Of a stretch of 64,000 nucleotides of DNA, positions 24,501 through 33,500 are shown piece after piece; position 1 is the stretch's first letter; each line of letters starts with the position of its first letter. The translations under genes and the position numbers were made by a program. Under the pieces are notes generated by a model. That model made no database searches. It was given only the letters and a program-made list of their open reading frames with translations, and was not told the origin of the DNA. Source of the stretch: Bostrychus sinensis (taxonomy: Eukaryota > Chordata > Actinopteri > Gobiiformes > Eleotridae); the NCBI GenBank assembly GCA_020698575.1, contig CM036251.1, forward strand, positions 3,357,288-3,421,287, read 5' to 3'.

Positions 24501-27500
24501 GCTAATTGTGTTAGCTCCTGTATGTAATGGCGAATCTCCGCAGGTGATGCGCAGATGCTCAATCTGTCTTTAAAATGATTTTAGCGACTGAATAGAGGAG
24601 AATCTAAGCTTTAAAATGAGGTATAACATGTCCATATTCAGCAAATTTTAGCTGTGGTTAGCTGTGTTCAAACCACTCTGTTGTAAAAATAACTTAGCAT
24701 CGCAGAGCGGGGATAGACGGCAAAACGACGACACAGTATGGGATGAATGAGATACAGCAGTGTGACTGTATAAACTATAAAGTTACCCCTATATAAGTAC
24801 TCATATCGGTACGTACTCAAATGGAAGTACTCGTACTCGTATCGGTTTGAAAAAAAGTGGTATCTGTGCATCCCTAGTTTTCAGCGAGGGAGTTGTAAGA
24901 ACGCTGGTTTGTATTCTATTAATAAAGTTTGACTGACTGACTTATCTGACTGTTTTATTGACATTCCCTTTAGCGCAGCGCCATCTAGTGGATGCGCCTT
25001 ATAATGTGGTGCGCCCTATATATGAAAACAGTTTTAAAATAGGCCATTCATTGAAGGTGCGCCTTATAATCCGATGCACCTTATAGTGCGGAAAATACGG
25101 TACTATTACTACGACTACTATTATTATTCACTCTCCTTCCTCTGTACATGTCCAAAACATCTCAGTCTGGAAACTTTATCTCCAAAATGAGAACAATATC
25201 ACAGAAAAACTCACATTTTTATTATTTATCTGTATTAAAAACATGTTTAAAAGCAACTCCCGACCTTGAGTTTGTGAGTCCCTCTGATGGACTCATTCCT
25301 AATCATAAATTTTGTGTTTTTGTTTTTTTTAGTCTGGCTCCAGTGGTAAAACCGTCCCGGAGCTGGAGAAGACGATCGGTTTGATGAAGAAAGTGGTGGA
25401 GAGAGTTCAGAGAGAGAACGAGACTCTGAAGAAAAGCACAGCCACAGCAAACCAGGACAAGATCAGGGCTTTGGAGCAGCAGTGCCACAAACTCAAGGTC
25501 TGGAGCTGCTTTTAAACATGATTTTTATACACACAAATGATAATAAAGAGTTTGTGAAGAGTTTTCCTGTGATATTGTTCTCGTAGGCGGACTGTGAGAA
25601 GTTGAAGGTGGAGAGTGAGGCGCAGCTCGTGTCCAAACTGGAGGCTAAAACCAAAGGTCTGGAGAAGATCGTGATGGAGAACGAGAGGCTCAGGAAAGAG
25701 AATAAAAGGGTAAAAATACTGAAAAAACGTTTTAATAAATAGTAATAAAAATACTGAATTCATAAAACTATCACATATTTAATCTTAAAAATAAAAGTTT
25801 GGTAATCATTTATATCAGGTCGTCCGGTGACTTGGTGGTTAGCACTCCTGCCTCACAGTAAGAAGGTCCCAGGTTCAATTCCCAGACCGTGTGAGGCCTT
25901 TCTGTGTGGAGTTTGCATGTTCTCTCCGTGTCCTCAACCACCAAAAACATGTACAATAGAAAAACCAGACCCACGTCTGTTACAGAAACACTGATGTCAC
26001 ACAAGAGCAACAAAAGTTGGTAATAAATGAGATAAAACATGTTTGAAGCTGACTTTAAAACATAAAGGCGCAACATTTAATAAAAAGACAAGCGTAAATC
26101 CTGGTGTGAGGCCGGTGTTAGGGCTGCACGATGTGGAGAAAACATGCGATATTTGAAAGCTGTGATAACGATATTATTGCGATATTTGAAAATAGAGCCT
26201 ACTTTTTGAACATAGTAAGTTAAATTCACTACATTTCACAAAAATGTAAGTTCCTGTATTTACAAGTCAAAACAGCGACAAAATCAAAACTTAACACAGA
26301 CTAAACCAGGAATAAAACAAGGCTAAGCTGTGACTAAATTAATAAAATTACCACTAAAACTGGACTTTTTAAACATTTTTATTTAGTCACAACACATGTT
26401 CTTTTAAGGCTCTGGTGGAAAATGATTCTTCAGTGTAAATCTCTGTCAGATGGAGACCACAGCGTTATTGTGATATATTTAGATTCTTGCGATACGGATA
26501 TTGCAATAACAATAATTTTGCGATGTATAGTGCAGCCCTAGCTGGTGTCTGTCTGTGTGTCTGTATGAGTCTGGTGTGTGTCTATATGAGTCTGGTGTCT
26601 GTTTGAGTCTGGTGTCTGTATGAGTCTGGTGTGTGTCTGTATGAGTCTGGTGTGTGTCTGTATGAGTCTGGTGTGTGTCTGTGTGAGTCTGGTGTGCGTC
26701 TGTGTGAGTCTGGTGTGCGTCTGTGTGAGTCTGGTGTGCGTCTGTGTGAGTCTGGTGTGCGTCTGTGTGAGTCTGGTGTGCGTCTGTGTGAGTCTGGTGT
26801 GCGTCTGTATGAGTCTGGTGTGCGTCTGTATGAGTCTGGTGTGCGTCTGTGTGAGTCTGGTGTGAGTCTGGTGTGTGTCTGTGTGAGTCTGGTGTGTGTC
26901 TGTGTGAGTCTGGTGTGTGTCTGTGTGAGTCTGGTGTGTGTCTGTGTGAGTCTGGTGTGTGTCTGTGTGAGTCTGGTGTGTGTCTGTATGAGTCTGGTGT
27001 GTGTCTGTATGAGTCTGGTGTGCGTCTGTATGAGTGGTGTGTGTCTGTGAGTCTGGTGTGTGTCTGTGTGAGTCTGGTGTGTGTCTGTGTGAGTCTGGTG
27101 TGTGTCTGTATGAGTCTGGTGTGCGTCTGTGTGAGTCTGGTGTGTGTCTGTGTGAGTCTGGTGTGTGTCTGTATGAGTCTGGTGTGTGTCTGTGTGAGTC
27201 TGGTGTGTGTCTGTATGAGTCTGGTGTGTGTCTGTATGAGTCTGGTGTGTGTCTGTGTGAGTCTGGTGTGTGTCTGTATGAGTCTGGTGTGTGTCTGTGT
27301 GAGGCTGGTGTGTGTCTGTATGAGTCTGGTGTGCGTCTGTATGAGTGGTGTGTGTCTGTGAGTCTGGTGTGTGTCTGTGTGAGTCTGGTGTGTGTCTGTG
27401 TGAGGCTGGTGTGCGTCTGTATGAGTCTGGTGTGTGTGTAACACATTGTAACCACTGAACATATAACCACATGAGTGCAACTCGTGTTTAATTCAGTCTA

Positions 27501-30500
27501 AACTAAAAATTAAACATTTAGATTCTTGAGGCGAGAGTCGTACTTCACTAAACCAGAAACAGCTGTTGCTAATGTACGCTAGCTTTATTTTTAGAAAAAG
27601 TGGTCTCAACATTAGCTCGTCCTCTCTGAAAATGGCTGTTTATCACAAGGACAAGGACGTGTTTGATTAAAACAAACATTTTTGCTTTTATTTCTGTTCT
27701 TTGGCTTATTGTTTCTGCCTGAGTGAGGATTCTCTCTCGTCCAATCAGCTCGCAGCAGTGACCACCTCTAAAACTGAGCTGGACCCCATCAGGGAGGGGG
27801 GCCAAAAGCAGAACGGTTTGGAACGCTTTGGGAAGTGGAAACTCCTCCCTGTTCTGACCCAGAGGAAAACGCCTTAGGTTCCCAATGAGGCCAGGACTTC
27901 CCTGCAGCAGATTCTGAATCTCAGTGGGACTTTCCTGGTTAAATAAAAAACTGAATAAGCAAAACGTGCAGGGTCTGAAAATGCTTCATATTTGCATAGA
28001 TTTTGAGCAGAGACTACTTTCTGAACCATACTACATTTAAAACCAATAATGTTGTTTCTTTTCCACTAATTTAATTTGGTGATCAGTGCTTTTTGGGTAA
28101 TAATAGTGTTCATGTACTGTTGAAGCTTTACTTAATTTGAAAATAAAAACCTTAATGTACTATGTAGAGAGCAAATGAAAAGAAACTGAACTATTTAACA
28201 TCGTTGTGTAAAAAATAAATGAATAGAGTTGTATCTGCTGCTGTGACAGGAGGCGGAGGCAGCAGAGCGTCTGAGAGTGACTCAGAGGAATCTGGAGACG
28301 ACCGTGGATAAACTGGAGTCAGATCTGGAGGAGACCAAACAGAGACTGAGGTCCGCTCTGACCCCGGCTTTGGCAGAGGGAGACCAGGGCAAGACCAGCA
28401 AGACCTCGGTCCTCACCAGGTCAGGACTTTACTGCAGCACAGATGATTATTAAATATTCAGAATGTTTACAGAAACTCTTGTCTGGACTTTAGAATATTG
28501 TACGATCACTGACTAAATATTTATATTAACACTGGGTTTGTGTAGACACTTTTCATTCTGGTACATTATGTTGCAAAGACAAAACAATATTTTAATTATC
28601 ATTTAAGTAAAGGAATCTAGACCGGCGGTTCCCAAACTTTTCCCAGACCTGTATCTTGCAGACGTTTGCCCCACAGCCGCAGACCTCCAGCTCCTGCGCA
28701 CTTTAAAAAGTGTAAAGTGTAAGCACAGCGCGCATCAAATCAATTATTTTACTTTGAATTACTTCTCATTAAATTTAACTATTTATTAATACATTACCAG
28801 CATTTTCAGTGAGTGATACCAGTTCAGTTTTAAAAAGAAGTCTACCATACATGTAGCCTGTAGAATGAAATGTACCAAACATTTATTTGTTGAAATCAAG
28901 ACGGCAGGGGCAGGGCAAGTTTATTTGTACAGCACAGAATAATTCAAGGTGCTTTACAGAAAAAAAGACAAGGTAAAAATGCATAGATAACAATTACAAT
29001 TAAAACAGCAAAATCAAATTTAAAAATGATAATTAACAGTCCATTTAAAACAAAAGAGGAGAGTGCAGATAAAACACTTTCAGTTGTCATATGCACAGCT
29101 AAAAAGAACAGTTTTAAGTCTGGACTTGAACATTGTCAGAGCAGAGGTCGAACATCGTCAGGAAGACTGTTCCAGAGTTTAGTCCTGACTCTGGGACCAG
29201 CAGAGACCTGTCCCTGAGGTCCTCAGAGTCCCAGCGGAGACCTGTCCCCGAGGTCCTCAGAGTCCCAGCGGAGACCTGTCCCTGAGGTCCTCAGAGTCCC
29301 AGCAGAGACCTGTCCCCGAGGTCCTCAGAGTCCCAGCGGAGACCTGTCCCTGAGCTCCTCAGAGTCCCAGCAGAGACCTGTCCCCGAGGTCCTCAGAGTC
29401 CCAGCATAGACCTTTCCCCGAGGTCCTCAGAGTCCCAGCATAGACCTGTCCCCGAGGTCCTCAGAGTCCCAGCAGAGACCTGTCCCCGAGGTCCTCAGAG
29501 TCCCAGCATAGACCTGTCCCCGAGGTCCTCAGAGTCCCAGCATAGACCTGTCCCCGAGGTCCTCAGAGTCCCAGCAGAGACCTGTCCCCGAGGTCCTCAG
29601 AGTCCCAGCAGAGACCTGTCCCCGAGGTCCTCAGAGTCCCAGCATAGACCTGTCCCCGAGGTCCTCAGAGTCCCAGCATAGACCTGTCCCCGAGGTCCTC
29701 AGAGTCCCAGCAGAGACCTGTCCCCGAGGTCCTCAGAGTCCCAGCATAGACCTGTCCCCGAGGTCCTTAGAGTCCCAGCAGAGACCTGTCCCCGAGGTCC
29801 TCAGAGTCCCAGCAGAGACCTGTCCCCGAGGTCCTCAGAGTCCCAGCAGAGACCTGTCCCCGAGGTCCTCAGAGTCCCAGCAGAGACCTGTCCCCGAGGT
29901 CCTCAGAGTCCCAGCAGAGACCTGTCCCCGAGGTCCTCAGAGTCCCAGCAGAGACCTGTCCCCGAGGTCCTCAGAGTCCCAGCAGGAGACCTGTCCCTGA
30001 GCTCCTCAGAGTCCCAGCAGAGACCTGTCCCTGAGCTCCTCAGAGTCCCAGCAGAGACCTGTCCCTGAGGTCCTCAGAGTCCCAGCAGAGACCTGTCCCT
30101 GAGGTCCTCAGAGTCCCAGCAGAGACCTGTCCCCGAGGTCCCCAGAGTCCCAGCAGAGACCTGTCCTTGAGGTCCTCAGAGTCCCAGCAGAGACCTGTCC
30201 CCAGAGTCCCAGCAGAGACCTGTCCCTGAGGTTCTCAGAGTCCCAGCAGAGACCTGTCCCTGAGGTCCTCAGAGTCCCAGCAGAGACCTGTCCCTGAGCT
30301 CCTCAGAGTCCCAGCAGAGACCTGTCCCTGAGGTCCTCAGAGTCCCAGCAGAGACCTGTCCCTGAGCTCCTCAGAGTCCCAGCAGAGACCTGTCCCTGAG
30401 CTCCTCAGAGTCCCAGCAGAGACCTGTCCCTGAGGTCCCCAGAGTCCCAGCAGAGACCTGTCCCTGAGGTCCTCAGAGTCCCAGCAGAGACCTGTCCCTG

Positions 30501-33500
30501 AGGTCCTCAGAGTCCCAGATGGTTCATATGGGACCAGTCAGAGATGTGCTGTGGTGCTAAGCCATGGAGAGACTTGTAGAGAGCAGAGATGTTTTAAAGT
30601 CTGTTCTCTGAGCGACAGGAAGCCGGTGCAGAGGATGTGTGTATTTTTGGCTGTTTATATTCCAGCTTAAAAATGTTGTTATTAAACTGTGTTTGTAAAC
30701 ATTTTACACGTACCCCCTTTGTCTTTTACCTGTACCAGATCTGATCTAGACAAATCTGTTTTTTTATTTTAAATGGGCCATGTACTTTTGACCTATGACC
30801 AGCAGGGGGCGCAGTAAAACAGTGTAATAGTTTTTAAAATGTGGCTACTTACATCAGGTTCCTTATAAGAGTTGTTTTTCATTTTGTACACAAGATTTGT
30901 CTTTAAAACTCTCATCTTTTAAAACGTATTTGTTTCTCAAAATATCCAAAAATCAAGCAGACGCCACACATGTTCAGGCTTTCATCTAATGCTGTGGTTA
31001 TTTGCTTATTGTGTGTCATTTTAAGACTCCGCAGCCATAACTGTGTCTTTACTCTGTGAACGTGGGCAGGATGTTTGAGAACAAGATGAAGGAGCTGGAG
31101 CAGGAGCTCTCCCAGAAATCCTCCGCTTTGTCCGAGCTCAAACAGAAACTGAAGGAGTCGCACGAACGAGACGAGAAAACCCAGAGCCACATCCGACGAC
31201 TGGAGGACCAGGTCAGGACTGGTTTTAAACTCTCCCAACACATGAAATCCTGAAATATGTACGTTTATGTTAGTCTCAGTCTGAAGGTGGATTCTCAATT
31301 ATAGCTTTTTAAATGAAAAGTAACAAGCCTCAAAGTGACTGGAGGTAAAACATGTAAACAAACCCACAGCAGTATAATAAAAGAATATTATCTCTCCATA
31401 AAAGAGGAGATATTTAAGTAAGTAATATTCTAAAACACTGTTCCCCAAGCAAGCACTTTCCAGGAGGTACTTCAATTTACTTCAGGTTATTTCAAAGTTG
31501 ATAAGAAAATACTTGTGATTTTTGGATATTAAAACTGCTAAAGAATATTATTCAAATCTTTTATTTTGTTACATTTTTTAGGTGTTTTAAAAGAAGTTGT
31601 TTTTAATTTTTTATTTTGTTTGTTGTAAATGTATTATGAGTTTCTTAATATTCATATTTATTTTTTGAGTTTATTTTGAACATAAAATGTATTGTAAAAT
31701 AAATGTAATAGGAGCTTATGTTTTTATATTTTTATTTTATATTTATATTTTAAAGGCAGGCAGATTATTATTTATAATAATTTATATTTATCTTGGAAAA
31801 AATTGTGTTTTTGTGTTTATTTTATATTTTAAAGGCAGATTATAATTTTTTTTTTATCTTGAAAAAATGTGTTTTTGTATTTTTTTTATTATTTATTTAT
31901 GTATTTATTTAATTTTAAGAACGTTTTAAAGAATATACAGTACACAAGACAAAAACAGTTTAGGAACCACTGGTCTAGAAGTTAAATGTGCGCGCTAATA
32001 GCTGCACAGTTAGGTTTCTATACGTCTAAGATTTTTACATTTGTTGCTATGCCAAGACTTAAAATTAAATGACTTTTTTACACAAAGTTGTTTTTTATAA
32101 TTATCTGTTTTCCAGGTGGATTTGCTGAAGAGTTTTCCGTCTGGAGCAAAGACTGACTCCGGACTCATGAAGGAGTTCCAGGCCCTCAGGTTTGTACTAC
32201 TACTTTATAAAAACAATATGAAGTACAGTAAACAGGATATTTAAGTTTTTCATGTTGTTGTTTGTTTGTTTGTTTGTTTTTCAGGCTGATAAACTCCGAG
32301 CTGCAGGAGGAGAACTCTGAGCTGAAACAACAGATGAGAGAAGACCAGAGACAAACTGAGGCCTCCACCAAACAAGGTCAGAACTTTTTAAATCATGCAC
32401 CAATGTTAGACCTGGTTCTGTTTTAGTCCTGTTCCAGCCTGGGTTTACTCCTTAGACCTAACCTGGGATAATCCTGGGTTTTTTCTTGTCCTTGTAAAGT
32501 CTAATGTTTCAGTTTAAATCAAGTCCTGGTTTAGTCCGGGTAAGATCTGCTCAGGTTTATTCTTTTGTCCTGGTTTCAAGCCTTGGTGTAGTCCTGGTTC
32601 AGTTCCAGTTTAGTCCTGGCTTAGTCCTAGTTTAGACCTGGCTTAGTCCTGGTTTAGACCTGGTTAAGTCCTGGTTTAGAACTGGTTTAGTCTTAGTTTA
32701 GCCCTGGTTCAGTCCTGGTTTAGTCCTGATTTAGCCCTGGTTTTTGTCTTAGTTTAGTCTTTGTTTAGCCCTCGTTAAGTTCTGGTTTAATCTTGGTTTA
32801 GACCTGGTTTAATCCTAGTTCTGCCCTGGTTTAGACCTGGCTTAGTCCTGGTTTAGACCTGGTTAAGTCCTGGTTTAGAACTGGTTCAGTCTTGGTTTAG
32901 CCCTGGTTTAGTCTTAGTTTAGCCTTGGCTAAGTCTTAGTTTAGCCATAGTTTAGTCCTGGTTTAGTCTGGGGTTAGCCCTAGCATAGACCTGGCTTAGT
33001 CCTAGTTTAGACCTGGCTTAGTCCTAGTTTAGACCTGGCTTAGTCCTGGTTTAGACCTGGTTAAGTCCTGGTTTAGAACTGGTTCAGTCTTGGTTTAGCC
33101 CTGGTTTAGTCTTAGTTTAGTCCTGGTTTAGTCTTAGTTTAGCCTTGGCTTAGTCTTAGTTTAGCCCCAGTTTAGTCCTGGTTTAGTCTTAGTTTAGCCC
33201 TAGTTTAGTCCTGGTTTAGTCTTAGTTTAGCCCTAGTTTAGTCCTGGTTTAGTCTGGGGTTAGCCCTAGCTTAGTCCTACCTTAGACCTGGCTTAGTCCT
33301 GGTTTAGAACTGGTTCAGTCTTGGTTTAGCCCTGGTTTAGTCTTTGTTTAGTCCTGGTTTAGTCTTAGTTTAGCCTTGGCTTAGTCTTAGTTTAGCCCTA
33401 GTTTAGTCCTGATTTAGTCTTAGTTTAGTCCTGGTTTAGTCTGGGGTTAGCCCTAGCTTAGTCCTACCTTAGACCTGGCTTAGCCCTGGCTTAGACTTAG

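Noticed and set aside
26541..27440. CRISPR-like regular repeats (also 29200-30515)
   Set aside because: Units are contiguous without unique spacers and lie in vertebrate introns; they are minisatellites.
26479..27480. Several 130-330 codon frames with His/Thr/Gln or Cys/Val repeats
   Set aside because: Product of the 21-bp minisatellite, open in several frames and on both strands.
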